A stretch of DNA of 64,000 nt from Campylorhamphus procurvoides (Eukaryota; Chordata; Aves; Passeriformes; Dendrocolaptidae): positions 124,001 through 188,000 of the forward strand of contig WBMV01004231.1 in the NCBI GenBank assembly GCA_013396655.1, read 5' to 3'. Of the stretch, positions 1-12,600 are shown piece after piece. The notes under the pieces are model-generated. The model was not told where the DNA came from, searched no databases, and saw nothing but the letters and a program-made list of their open reading frames with translations. The position numbers were made by a program, and so were the translations under genes. Numbering within the stretch: the stretch's first letter is position 1; every line of letters begins with the position of its first letter.

Positions 1-2002
1 GAAGTGATATATCAGGTATCAACTGGAAAGCCAGTGGGGTTTTATTTTAGCGTAGCATGAAAAATACCAAAGTGAAAATCATGTTTAGTTTTGCATGGAA
101 AAGTACTTTTTATTTTTCTGAGTGAGGAGCAAAAATCTATATCAAGTGAGACTGTCTAGATCTTACAGTGTCTCTGATCTGAGCTTGTGTGGGTGGGAAA
201 TGCTGCACTTCTTATTTAGTTGTTCCCTGGATCACTGGCCTTAAGTCAGATCACATATATTTGTTTTCTTTATTTGTAACTTATTTCTTTAAAATTAGGT
301 TCTTCAAATGGTCAGCCCTTGTGTATTTGAAAGCTTCACCAGTATTACAAACTTGCTTCTTCTCTGGTCTGTTTCTGAGAGGTGTAGAAGGAAGAATTCT
401 GATTCATTATGAGTACCTCTAGGTGATGTCATAATGTAAAGAACAATAACCCACCTTATTTCTATAGCAACTGGAATAATGTCATCAGTTCATGGTTTGA
501 AATTCAGGGCATAGCGTGGATTCTGAGTAGTAAATCCAAGCACAAAATATTTAACTGAAAAAAGGATGAGGAGTGATAACTGAGAAGTAAATGGGCTTGG
601 GCTGCTCTGACTATATTCTAGAAGTTTATAGTTGTGCTTTAGTAAATGCAAAGACTAATCCACCTCATGATCTGGTAGAGCTCTTTTCCCTTTCCAGTAT
701 GAACTGGCAAGCCTGTAATCTGCATTCTGGTGCATATAGAAATTACCTTTACAAAAGCATAGCTTGAAGGCTGGAAATACTATCTGATATTTTTCCAGTG
801 AGCCTCTGTCAACCGAGTAGTGTTGTATCTCATTGCTATGATTTTTTTAAGAGTGCATTATAAGCATTAGAGGTGATCAATAAAACCTGACCTACCTTTG
901 CAAGTTAAATAGGCCTGATTTGAAACTACCAGACTTAAAGAGATTAAGATTTGCTAACAGTGATTTAAGGGTAAGTGAGATCCATTTACGTGCCATTTCT
1001 TTTCCACTTTTGAGGTTTGAATTGCATCAGGAAATCTGTCATATTGTATGTTGAAGCATGGCAGCTAAGACTTCATTGAGCATGTCATTATGTAGGAGCT
1101 GCCTTTGTGCCCTGCTTTTCACTATACCTTACTGAAAACATAATATAATTAATAGCTATAGAACAAGCCTAACTGTGTGGAGAGAAGTCTCTGAACTTGG
1201 ACTTTAAACAGTATTTTCTATTTGTTGCTTTTGGTCTTTGGGAGATATCCAAGGGGAAAAAAGGAATGTATAATAAACAGACAAAGAGACATGAAATAAT
1301 GATTACAAAATATATCTGTTGTTTAACCCTTTGAGGACGGTGTGGAAGTAGAGGCTGGAAGACCCCACAGTGCAGGTCTATCTGGGCATGAGAAAGGGCT
1401 GGGTTGATGCTGTAGAGCAGTATTTTATTTCCCCATCTTATGACTTTTAAACATTTAAGAACCTGAAAGCCATTTGGAATGGTCTTGTGTCATGAAAGAC
1501 AGATTTGGTTATACAAATGAAATACTTCATTGCCTTAAAGTTAGTCTGAAAAGTGTTATAGTAAGTAGGTGATTGAGTCAAATGTACTGAAAATAAAACC
1601 TTCTGGCAGGAATGCTGTATCCTGCAGATCTTATCTCTGTCACCAAAAACTGTTCTAGGATGTTTTAAATTTTTTGGTTGGCTTCATTTGTCCAGCTATC
1701 TGTCTGCTGGGCTAGTTTTGATTCCTGTGGTATGTAGTGTGGTGCCTCTGGAGATTCCAGCAGAGATTGGGAATCATACGTGCATTTACTGATGGCAGGT
1801 CTCTGTTTCACAAGATAATTACATACCAGCTGCTCTTCCTCTCCTCTGCGTGGTTCATATTTAGAGGAAGAGGTGTGTGGACTCAATAAAAGCCATCAGA
1901 AGGCACTGTTGCTCAGGTATTGAGGAATACCTCTGTTCTTTCACATGGAGTCTGTGTGTGTTAATTTTAACTTCAAGCTTGTGTTGCACACATGCTTGTA
2001 CT
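1..2002. other. Noncoding DNA, no feature recognised
   Basis: AT-rich single-copy-looking sequence. Open frames are short (under about 80 codons) and resemble no known protein. I see no repeat family, RNA gene or clear splice-bounded exon here. It is compatible with intron or intergenic DNA of a bird. Confidence 0.6.
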
Positions 2003-2165
2003 CTGTTGGACTAGTTATTAATAAGTATTATTATTAATGAGCCATTTTGTACATAAATAGTTTTATCTGTCTTTATGACCCTACTTTGAGATGTGCTATG
2101 CTCAGTGCTATATAGCGAGGGCGTACATGACAGTTCTTGTCCCAAAGAGCTTTTATGTTAAAAAT
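2003..2165 (+). repeat. Ancient LINE/SINE 3'-end fragment (CR1-L3/MIR-like)
   Basis: The segment runs from a TATTATTATTAATGAGCC-like stretch through a 'tgtgctatgctcagtgctatat' type block to 'cccaaagagctt' and 'aatctaag'. That order (a 'gtgctaggcgctgtaca'-like block, 'acagtccctgccccaaagagcttacaatctaa') is what I know from the 3' ends of very old amniote CR1/L3-type LINEs and related SINEs. The copy is heavily diverged, so the family assignment is tentative and the borders are approximate. It is a fossil with no coding capacity. Confidence 0.55.
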
Positions 2166-5100
2166 CTAAGTATTGTGGGAGAACGAGACACAATTGCCAG
2201 CAAGTGTGGAGGCAACAGATGGAGCACAGCAGTGGAGATGAAGGATGTGCAGAGCTTCATGTGTTGTGGGGCATTGATGATCAAAACTCCTCTTTGTTGT
2301 GGTGCCTGTACAAGGCTCACAGCAATCAGGGATTTGGTTTGCTGAGACTAACTCCTGCCTTGTTAACTACCACTTCTTGATTATTTCTGTCTATATCCAT
2401 CTGCTGCCTCTTTGCTGTTAGAGCTGCAAATTCCTTAGGGTTCAGACAGCTTTTTCTTTTAGTATTTGTGCAGTACCGAATTCAGTGGAGTTCTGGCCCA
2501 GGGTTAATGCTGGTAGCTGTTAGCAGTGGCATTTACACATGGAAATAAGGCATTAGGAAAACAATTATTTTCACGTTCTGATTATCTTTATTTGCATTAC
2601 AACATCCTCTGAATCTTTGAAAAAATTATTTAAATTAAAATACATGATTAAAATTATTATAATGTTCTCTACCACAAATAGTTCCATGCAGGAAATGCAA
2701 TACGTCTGTATTTGTCTGGCAGATAGGTTTTATCCTACAGCCTCTGGCTGTTGCTTTCCCAGGTGCTTGTTCATGTTTAATATAGCCTCCCATGTATTTG
2801 CATACATAAATGCACACTTACTTTTAACACCTGTTTGCATCCTTTAATTATAGATTGACCCTGAGGGCTGTTGGCTTTGGGGTTTGTGCAGCCTCAGGTA
2901 GGTGTTGTTATATATTGTTCTTTCTTCTCAAGACCTGAGCCTGCTTCACACTGACCTGCCAGCTGAAGTTTCCCCTTCTGGCACCACGCCACAGCTAAGT
3001 GCCTTTCAGCGAGTTCTCGGCTATAATCCTGAGCTGATTTCTGGGATGCAATTCACTGCTACGGTTATCATATCAAAAGGGGAGTGATTTACATTTCCTG
3101 CACGTCTCCGTGTTGCCAGCCCTGGAGAATGCTGCAGTGAGAAAGTTAATGTAATTTGATAAAATAACAAAAGTGAGCCTATTTACAGTGTTGCATCTTA
3201 GGCTGTAGAGAAATTTGGTACTGACACAAAGTTGGCACCAGGTACGAATTTAGGCTGTGCACAGAGATTAATTTTGGGGTTTTATTTGGCTCCCAGGGAA
3301 AAAACCAGGAAGATTGTCCCTGAAGGCTGAATGTGTATACCCATCTTTGTGCACCACAAAATATATTTTTATCTTGATTTCTTATTGTGTTGCCCCTTAA
3401 AGTCTCTCTCCTCCTGATATTCATCCAGAGTAGTGTCTGCATAACACATTATCTTTGGTTTTTATCGAACCCCCTCAGCCCTCTGCAGTTTCCTCACTGA
3501 AAAGGCATTGAGCAGTCACACCAGCATTGTTTGTACGAAGCAAAACACTTTATGTTGAGGTATTTTAAGCACGTTCATACTGGAAATGCCATAGGACTGG
3601 CAGGGCTGCAGTGTTTGCTGCTGCTGCGCTTTCAGCTGCTGGTATTTGTATGCAGGAGCAGAGGCAGTGGTGGCTTTGCATTCATTTCCTGTGTATCAAT
3701 TACTTATTAGTAATCCACAAGCCCAATTAAGGAGGTGGAGGTAGAATGTAATGCTGAGTGTGGCTGTCCCTCTCTGTGAGAGTCTGGAGAGGGAAGGGAT
3801 GTATCTGGTGGGGGTGACTGAACTGGTGATGTTACTTATCTCTGAGACAGATTCCTGCAGTCTTGTCTAACTTTGACTTAATTTCCTATTTTTTATGAGC
3901 ATCTTTCTTGGATGTGTCGACTGTGCTGCAATGAGGGGTTGTGTAAAAGGGGCACTCAGTGAAAACAGAGTAGGCCAAGTGCTCTTGGATTTACTGCACC
4001 TTATTTTTCTCATTTGAGGTTTTGATATTGTGTATTTGCAGCTGCAAATGCAAAAGTATATACTAGTTTCATAAGCCTTTCAGGACTGGCAACGGCTCCT
4101 CTGCAAGGTTTGTAGTCCCGAGCCAAATTTCTCTTAGGAATTAGTGTGTTGAGGTCACCAAAATTCACCTTCAGGCTCTTCAGGACAGAGTATGGTGTCC
4201 TTTTCTTCTTCTCACCTCAGCAAAGAAGTGTCTTTGTTCATGCCTAGATTTTACCTGGCTTTAAAACTTTTGAAGCTTTGCGTAGTTCTCCCTTAGCTTT
4301 AGCAAATCTTTTAAAAGCAGATCATAGAGTTTGACCACACCAGGAAAATATCACCATGTCACCTGGATTAGTTTGTGTGCCTGACCTCCTCTTCCTCCTA
4401 ACTTTGACTACTGCTTCTTGTCATCTTCAATTTCATCTTTTTTTTCTCTGTTTTTCCCTTTCCCTTTACTGTCTATGAAGATTTGCACTGCCTGATACTA
4501 TCAGCTCACTACACTGTTTGAATCTTAATGCAAGTGCCCTGGGATGAGATGACACTCACCCTTCAGACTGATATGTCTCTTTTAATATATCATGTCCAAA
4601 GAGAAGACTGTTTCAGGATCCTAGAAATTAAAACCAACATGTGAACATGTTGCTTTATCCAGCCAGAATGTAAACTTCAGTGGAACTCAGACTGCAGGAT
4701 GGGTACTTGGCTGGCATACAGCAGGTCAGGGCACCTCCCTGCATAACTCGTCCCTGATGAAAAGGGAAGCTCTGCATCTTTCTGTCCCTTTCACTCTTTT
4801 TTTCCCTATTCTCTATTTTTTTAAGGACCGATTTCCTTAGGGAGTTGTTAATGTTCAGGGCTTTTTACCCTGACATTTTGGACAATGATGTGACAACACA
4901 AGTGCATCTATTACTCTTCTGCTGGAAGCTGACTAAAGCTAAGGACTTGATGGATAATGGCCACATTTTCCAGCAGTGCCTGATGTACATGTGAGAAGAA
5001 TGACTGAGTGACCTGCATATAAAACCAAACTATGTCAGGCACAAAGTCTGAGCACAGAACCCAGAGAGAAGACTGAGAACATGAGCCTTTCATCATGAGG

Positions 5101-5652
5101 TCCTTATTTTGCTCCCCTTCTCTCTGCTGATGGAAATCTGGTACTCCTGTGTTGTGGCAGTGCAGATTGTGGTGTGAAAATGTATAATCTCCTTTGTGGG
5201 AAGGGAAGGTAAAGGGCAGCAGGCTTGTATGGCATGGAGAGCTTTGAGAGAAGAAGGGTGCACACCTGAAAACAGAGCATCACTTCACCTTTGGCTGCTA
5301 AAGAAAGCTGATTCTCCTCTGCCTTGAGTAGTCAATTTACACCTGTGCAAACTGAATGTAACACAACACTGGCTGGAGCTTGCATTTGATGCTACTGTGG
5401 GGGCCCTTCTGGGAGAAGGGGAGAGAATTGGAAGCTATTGGGGATGGCTGGGCTTGTGGATCTGTAAATCAGAGGCCATTTGAGCATCAAGTCCCACTAG
5501 GGTGCTCTGCCCTGGCAGGTGAGGTGTGCTGGTAGATTTCTGTGTGTTTGGTGTTTTGCTGGATGCTGTGGACCTTTTGCTGAAGCTGATACTGCTCTGC
5601 TTGATATTCCACAGCATAGACTTGCTAAAACTGATTTTGAACTCATGCAGTT
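2166..5652. other. Noncoding DNA with pyrimidine-rich patches
   Basis: No gene recognised. A pyrimidine-rich run lies at about 4430-4475 (T/C tract before 'ctgtctatg'). Several CAG-type acceptor-like and GT donor-like sites occur, but none pair into a convincing exon. Open frames on both strands are at most about 87 codons. Confidence 0.55.
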
Positions 5653-5675
5653 GGGAGGGGTGGGAGGAACGGGGG
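5653..5675 (+). other. G-quadruplex motif (plus strand)
   Basis: Four G-runs on the + strand read G3-A-G4-T-G3-AGGAAC-G5, with loops of 1, 1 and 6 nt. This meets the usual G3+N1-7 rule for an intramolecular quadruplex. It sits in a locally G-rich stretch (5650-5695) inside otherwise AT-rich DNA. No promoter or exon is evident next to it, so the role is unknown. Confidence 0.6.
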
Positions 5676-8600
5676 TTATAGTGGGGCAGGACTGGGGTGC
5701 TTTCCCTTCCCAGTTCCCCAGCACATCATTTAGGCACAATCCCACTGACCACTAGCTCGAGTGTTCGTCCATTTCCTCTCTCTGCAAGACCACTATAAGA
5801 AATGATCAAGGACTCAAATAGCTTTCATAGAACTAGAGAAGGAAAAGTGTAAGGAGGGGAGGGTAAGTTAACCATGTTTTGCACCAGGAGCACAAGTGTG
5901 CAGGGAGAGGATGGACGGCAGTTCTGCCTTCAGCTGTATCATCCTCATGAGCAGCACGTCAGGCGACCGTGGCAGGGTGAGAGTCCCCAAATCTTTCCTC
6001 TGCTGAACTGCTCTGGGATATAAGGAATTTTTTAAATAGGTTTCTTTAATTCTTCTAATTTAATAATTATTAGATGGACTTTTAGGCTCAGAGAGTAGCA
6101 CAGGTGAGGTTTCTGTGACATAGTAAAGTCCATTTAATTTTGGATGTTATAGCAGCCCAAGCTACACTGTTGCATCAGAAGACTGTGCTCCAAGCAGACC
6201 TTGAATGTTCAATTTTCACAGAGGACACACTCATAAATGTTTGTGACCAAACAGAAAGTTGCAGTGTGTCAACAGAAGTAACAGAGTGGAAAAACAAATC
6301 CCAGGCTGAGTATCTGTTTCTGAAATGTATTTTCTATGAAAAATTCACTGGCTTCAGATTTTCTGTCTTTCCAGGGGCACTCCCTTGCCCTTATCTGGGA
6401 TTTGGGGAAGACCATGTCCTCTGTAGTGCTGCCTGCTGTCATGCTTATTCTTCAGTTTGTATGAGGCAGCAATGTCTGCAAAACTTCCTTTTCTCTCCCT
6501 AGTGTAGGTTATAATTGCAATAACATTTACTTTAAGTGAAATAGGGTACTGTAGCTGTGGTTGGCACCTGCAAATAATCAAAGAACAGGAAAAAAATTCA
6601 CAAGTGGTTTCAAAGAACCAGATAAAAAGCTCCACAAAAATATTCTCCAAAGAAATTAGGATATCTCATGTACCTTATTATAGAACATTTTGCCAAGAAA
6701 CTTTTGGCTGTAACGAGGAGATTGATAAGCGTCCCCACTGTCAAGGCATTAAAACCGAATTGCACCTGGATTTCTTGATTATCTCCAACACATTTGTCAT
6801 GTTGCCCCTTTGAAAAAAGGAACTGACATCACATGCATAAGCTTCAGAAGGTTGTTTTTGTTTTTTTCTGGAGACAGGCAAAATTATTTTCAAACACTCT
6901 CTGGTGTGTTTACCAAACTTGTTGGAATGTTGCACTGAATTGGGGACCTGTTGTTTCTCTATCCCAAGTTAAGTGATTATTCAGGTTTCTTGTCAGACTT
7001 GGGCATTAGCACACCAGGACTCCTGCCAGTATTTTGTACTTGCTGGCTTCATATGGAAGAGTATTATTTATTAGTTGTGGCTGGAGAAAGAGCTCTGTGT
7101 TCTCAGGATGTAATTCTCTCACTGCACGAAAGGTGTCCTTGGAGCCCTCACTGCCTCCTGTTGTGCCCCCTGTTGAAATGGGAGCAGTGATGTCCTTTCT
7201 TGATGTATGTGCTTCAGCCTGGAACAATGCATGGCTTCTGTTCATTTTCCCAGAAAAGAAAGGAAGTAATACAGGAATAGTAAAAATAGGTTAGTTTCTG
7301 AGCTTTTAGCAAGTACAGACTCACTTTCCAAATAACAGAATATAGTTCTTCCTTTCACTGGAGATATTTTGAACCTATCGTGGTCCTTAGAATAGCCCTT
7401 GATTGATAAGGAGGATTTTCAAAACATTAATCACCCACTTCCCTGTGGCTTTTGGTAGGAGTTTAGTGGCTGATTTCCCTTTGTGCCTTTACTATGAATC
7501 TCTCCTGGACCTCAACTCCCAATCAGGTACATGTGCTACATATGCAACTCTCCTGGCTCCAGCATGGTGGACATGGATGGCACCAGCCCTGGCTCCAGCC
7601 TGGCATTAAGGCTCAATAAACCATTCTGGGCTGCTCAGGACTGTTACACTTGAGGTCTTTTAGTGGCTGAGGAGGGAAAATGGCTCAATTTTAGGTTCAG
7701 CTGTCATTCTACCCTCCTGCAAGAGTTGAAATGAGATTTTTACAATGACCAAAATGGATGTAAAAGTGAACACTTCAGAACTTTGGAAAATCTTCAAAAG
7801 GCCAACTATCTGTTCAAATACTTTCTGGATGATCTGCTTTGCATGTAGGAGGTATGGCTGGCAGGGGTCAGCTCAGAGCAGAGGGAGGGGTAGTGTTGTA
7901 TCATGGCTTTGGCCTCACAGTCTGGTCCAGGGCCAGTGGAGATGAGGTGTCATCTGGACCTGTATTCACCCACGTTTTGGAGCCTGCTGGGCACAGCCCA
8001 AGCATCACTCTCTTTCCTTGATGCAGTGGGGTATTGCAGATGGCAAAGATTTGGAGAGATTGGTTTAGTTTGAAAACAAATCTTCCTCCCTCCTCCAAAT
8101 AATTTATGTTTATTTTTGAAGGGGGAAAAGCAATCAGCCAGCTAAAAACAGCATAGTGATGACAAGTTGGTGATGCCTAGCCTATTCCAGAAGGCTTCCT
8201 TGTGTGTAGTACAAAGTGTTTCTGTTTGTGCAAATGAATTACTAAAAAAGAAAACAGCTCATAGTCTTTTGGAAGCTATGCTGAGACTGAAACAGCCAAA
8301 GAGGGAAAGAGGAAAATACCCCAGAATGCCTGAAATATGGTACATGGTGTCACCCTGGGGGCACTCAGTCATTTGCAGGGGATCAGAAGAGGAGTTTACT
8401 TGGGGATCAGGGTTGGTCCTCAGCCAACTAGCCTGCCTTCATTGAAGCTGGAAGGTAGCAAGGAGGTTTTTCTGTCTTTTCTGGAGGTGAAGAGGGAATT
8501 GGTCACTGTTGGAATGAGCAACCCCTTGCATGGGTCAGGCAGCTGCATTTGCAGGGGAAGGGGGAGTGTGAAAGGCAGCAGGGCACCAGCTGGTGATAGT

Positions 8601-9334
8601 CCTGTAAATGGAAGTGTTTGCAAGTGAGAAAAGATGAATGTGTGTATGTGCTTGTAGGATCCTTGTTATCGTGTTATCTTGGATCTTTAGGGACAAAATA
8701 GCCATTCATGCATGGAGAGTAAACAGACAGTATGTATAAATAATGTGTGGAAGAGCAGCTTCTGAATACAATTTCCATCATTATTTAAAAACTGGTTACT
8801 TAGGCAAATTATTATAATTCCAGTGACACTAACTAATCCGTCAGTAATTAGGATGGGAAATGGGAATATATTCCATGGAAATCATCTTGATATTTCACCC
8901 ATCCAATTGTACAGTAGTCTTCTTGAAGAATAAGCTGTCATTTGCCCAGAGTTTTTTGGAAGGCTATAATTTAGCTGATTTTAAAAAATAATCATGAAAA
9001 TTACTCTGGAGAACTCCATGTTGGGTTGAGAACACTAAGTTTAGAAGAATATAATTAATAGTGCTTCTGCTGCTTTTATTGTCTCTTTTCTTAGTGTGGC
9101 TGATTATGTAAATAGTTATAATAATTCCATCTTTTCTTGGCGTCAGTGGCATCCTGTGAGCTCAGTCCTTCTCCAAGTTCAATGAAGACACATGGCTGCT
9201 ATTTTACCATAGATGCTTTTGCTGCTCCCTTTGGAGAGCTCTTCTCTGGCATTTCAGTCTTTCAAAACTGTTTGCAAAACTAACAGGAACTTAAATGTAT
9301 TTACTAGAGCACAACCCTGCTGAGGAGCAGGGGG
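5676..9334. other. Noncoding DNA, no gene recognised
   Basis: Unique-looking sequence with short frames on all six frames. It contains a CTCF-like motif, listed separately. An AATAAA occurs at about 7613-7618, but no gene is seen that it could terminate. No repeat family was recognised. Confidence 0.5.
7163..7176 (-). promoter_or_regulatory. CTCF-like binding motif
   Basis: Read on the minus strand the 14 bases are TCAACAGGGGGCAC. This agrees at about 12 of 14 positions with the vertebrate CTCF core (CCASYAGRKGGCRS), including the invariant AGGGGGCA part. CTCF sites organise chromatin loops and insulators. Single motif matches are frequent by chance, so occupancy is an inference. Confidence 0.3.
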
Positions 9335-9686
9335 TGTTTATCCTGGAGAAAAGGTGGCTAAGGGGAACTTTATTGTCTACAACTACCTGAAAAGAGGCTG
9401 GGGAGGTTGGGAGGTCGGATTATTCTAAGTAACAAGCAATAGGATGAGAGGAAAAGGCCTCAAGTTGCACCAGGGGAGATTCAGGCTGGAAATTAGGAAA
9501 AATTTCTTCACCAAAAGGGTTGTCAGGCACTGGAGCAGGCTGCCCAGTAACCATCCCTGGAGGTATCTAGAAGATGTGTTGATGTGGCACCTGGGGACAT
9601 GGTTTAATGGCGAGCTTGGGCTGGGTAAGTGGTTGGACTTGATGATCTTAAAGGTCTTTTCCAACCTAAGGTTCCTATGATTCTAA
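9335..9686 (+). mobile_element. CR1 LINE, 5'-truncated copy (sense on +)
   Basis: From 'tatcctggagaaaaggtggctaag' onward the sequence follows the avian CR1 3' region: 'caactacctgaaa', 'aagttgcaccaggggag', 'aatttcttcacc', 'ctggagcaggctgccca', 'ggacttgatgatctt', 'aaggtcttttccaacct', ending in 'cctatgattcta'. CR1 is the dominant non-LTR retrotransposon of birds; copies are usually 5'-truncated and have lost ORF1 and most of ORF2. Compared with the form I know, about 15 nt are missing after 'gctgcccag' (near 9546). The frame through the former ORF2 tail is shifted, so the copy is dead. The 5' border is approximate. Confidence 0.93.
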
Positions 9687-12600
9687 GATGCAGGCATGCT
9701 CTTGCTGGATTTCAAAGAGTAATTATTTACTGGATGGTTTTCCAGAGTCTAAATTGTAGACAAAGATTTGTGTGCTTGTGGTTATACCCTTTGTAAATGA
9801 AGCATGCTGGAGAAATACAGTTTTGAGAGAAAAAAAAATATGTTTCTACCTTGTCTGACAAGTGCTGGCAATACGCATATCATTGTTTAGATAATTAAAA
9901 AAATTATACTGAAGTGGTAACCCCACTTATTTCTCACCAGAATAGCCCTTTTGCCCTTATGCTTTTGAGCCACAACATTAGGGAAATGCTTTAAATTGCA
10001 CTTGTGAAAACACTGAGCAGCTGCAGCCTTGATGTCAAGTCTCCTCTGGCATCCAGCACCAGGGTTATCCCACATAGCCTGGAATAGCTGCCTTTAAGTA
10101 AATACAGTTTGCCAAAATAACTATGAAGGTATTCTGGGAGAAATGGTTTGTGAGACCATGTGAGAGGAGGAGCAGAGTTCCTGATGCTGGGAGCTTTAAA
10201 CCTTGCCCCTTCTGATCTGCCAAACCCTGTAGCTGTGACTCATATTTTTTATCTACTTTTAAACGTGCCTTGAAGATCAGCTCCTCTGTGCAGGAAAATG
10301 TGCTTTTATAATACCAGTTTCAGTATTTTGCACCGAACCTGGTAATCAAGGGAGTTTGTTCCTTGGCTTTGCTCTCTGTGGGGAGTAGATTAAGATCATC
10401 AGACGTATTTCACTGGAAGCCCAAAACAAGTTTAAATATCTGTTTGGAGGAGAAAGGCAAATGAAATTCCTACCTTACATTGTGTGCCCCTATTGAGGCA
10501 GGTCACTTTCAATGAAAAACTCTCTCACTAACCTTTAAAAATGTTTTTTTCTGTAATTCTAGTTCTCCTGAAGGGTAGAGCTGTGTACAGTAATTGAATC
10601 GGTGGTGCATGCAGACTGAAATTTTGCAGGATGAAATTATGGGGCTATAACAGATTGTCCCTGCTTTCCTTTCTCTTCCCTCTCTTGTATCTTTTTCCTA
10701 TTTGCTTTTCCTTCTTTTATTTCTTGGTGTTGGAATTGGTATCTGAAAAGGTTGAGTGGTTTAGTGAGACAAGCTGAAATTGTGATTAAGGAAGATTTGG
10801 ATTTTTAATCTGTTTTGAACTCTGTATGTCTTGGTGCCCTGGTCATCTCTGCTGACTGAATTAGGGTGAAGCAACCTTAGTCAGTTTTCCATCACCCCAA
10901 AATATGGGAATGTGTCCTACATCTTTCTAGCTATAACATGAATTACTTCAAATGAGCTATTCCTCTTGCTAGAATATCTGGGAAAGGTACCATTGAACAA
11001 AACTGTGCTTTCCTGTTTATTTTGGTTGCTTTTTTTCCCCTTTTCTTTTGGCAGTTCTCTCATGTCTTTCCAAAGTTACAAACCAAAAGCTCACCTTAGC
11101 AGTGCCATACAAGATTTAGGCTGACTAGTTTACAGGAAGCCCAGAATTAAATTCCCAACTGCTTAAGCAACATAAACTGCTTTCCTAACACCACATCAGT
11201 TGTGGATGTTGGGACAAGGGTTTGTCTGGGTGAAATAAGAATCACATCTCAGACAACCTAGTGCCTTACACAGAGCAGAGCCCAGTGAGAAAGCCCCCCA
11301 CGTGATGATTCTTGGGGCTGTGGCCAGAGCACAGGGCTTAGAATTGCAAGCAAAGCAATGGGTTTCTGATTAATCATTTTTTTTTTATTTTTAGGAAAAA
11401 AGAGTATGCTATGCTTTGTATTTGGAGAGGAGGTGGCTACACAAAAAAAAAACAAACACTGTGATCAAATTCTCTTCATACAGCAAATAACCCATAAAAG
11501 CCTTGAATACTGAGTAGTCATGTAAAAAAGAGAGAAAACAATCACAGCTGCTCGTTCCTTGATGATACTCTCTGAACTGCATCTCGCCTGACATTTTGTC
11601 TTGTCCAAGCATGCACATGCACCTCTCTGAACTCTTTCATCTCCAGGCTCTGAGGGCTGTCCTACATCAGTCCCTTTGGCCATCCATCCCCTTGCCATTG
11701 CACTATGTTGATCCAGCCTTTCCAGGGTTGCCCTTTGCTGCCACTGGCAATAAATCCAATGTACAAACCAGAAAGCTTTACACAGAGCCTGCTTTCAGTG
11801 CTGGTGTGACAAGCAAATTCAACTGTGAGATCTTTTTTGCCCCAGTATGTGCTGGGAGTCTCCATTACGATTTAGAAATAGGACTGAAAGTTACAGATCC
11901 AGATGAGCAGCTCTCCTTTCATTAGCTAATGCCTTTTATTTAGCAATAAATAAATAAAAAAATAACAAATCCCTCCTTTTTAGGTTTTTTGCCTCATATG
12001 CCTGTGTCACAGCCTTTTTCCGTATAATTAATCAACCCATATCTCTCATGCAGTTCTGCTTGTCAGCAGGGATTAAAGCTTGGCAGTATTTAATCATCTT
12101 GTATTTTATAGAAGACTAACAATCTCCCTTTGCTTCCTCTTCCCTCCTTTCCCTTTCATTTCCTTGTCTTTTCTGGGTATGTAGCACAGCGTCTGCCCAG
12201 AGTGTCTGAAGTTTTTATACAAGGAGTGACAGGTACAAAATTCCTTTCTTGGCTTTTTTCTTCTGTGGCCCCTGTAATTCCCTCATTGCTGTGACATTTT
12301 GCGTGTACCATGACCTACCCTGTTAGCACAGAGACCCACCAGACACTGAGGCTGTAGGAATGTGTATTGAATCATATTTTGCTGTTACTTGTCACTCTGG
12401 GGCTATTTAGCAGTTACTTTTGAATATATGTGGCCAGCTTGGACACCGACCTGGATTCATTTTATTAATTTGTGTATCTCATGAAATTATGGATCTCAAC
12501 ATTTGACCTACTCACAGAGATCCCCTCTGTAATCAAGGGATGAAAACAGATCCTTCCTTTAGGCACAATCCTTCTATTTCAAGGTATAAATCCCAGTGGA

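Noticed and set aside
7600..7640. AATAAA poly(A)-type hexamer
   Set aside because: The hexamer is frequent in AT-rich DNA, and no gene end is visible upstream.
9444..9680. 78-codon frame on + that looks like part of a protein
   Set aside because: It is the decayed ORF2 tail and 3' region of the CR1 copy at 9335-9686, with a deletion that breaks the frame; not a host gene.
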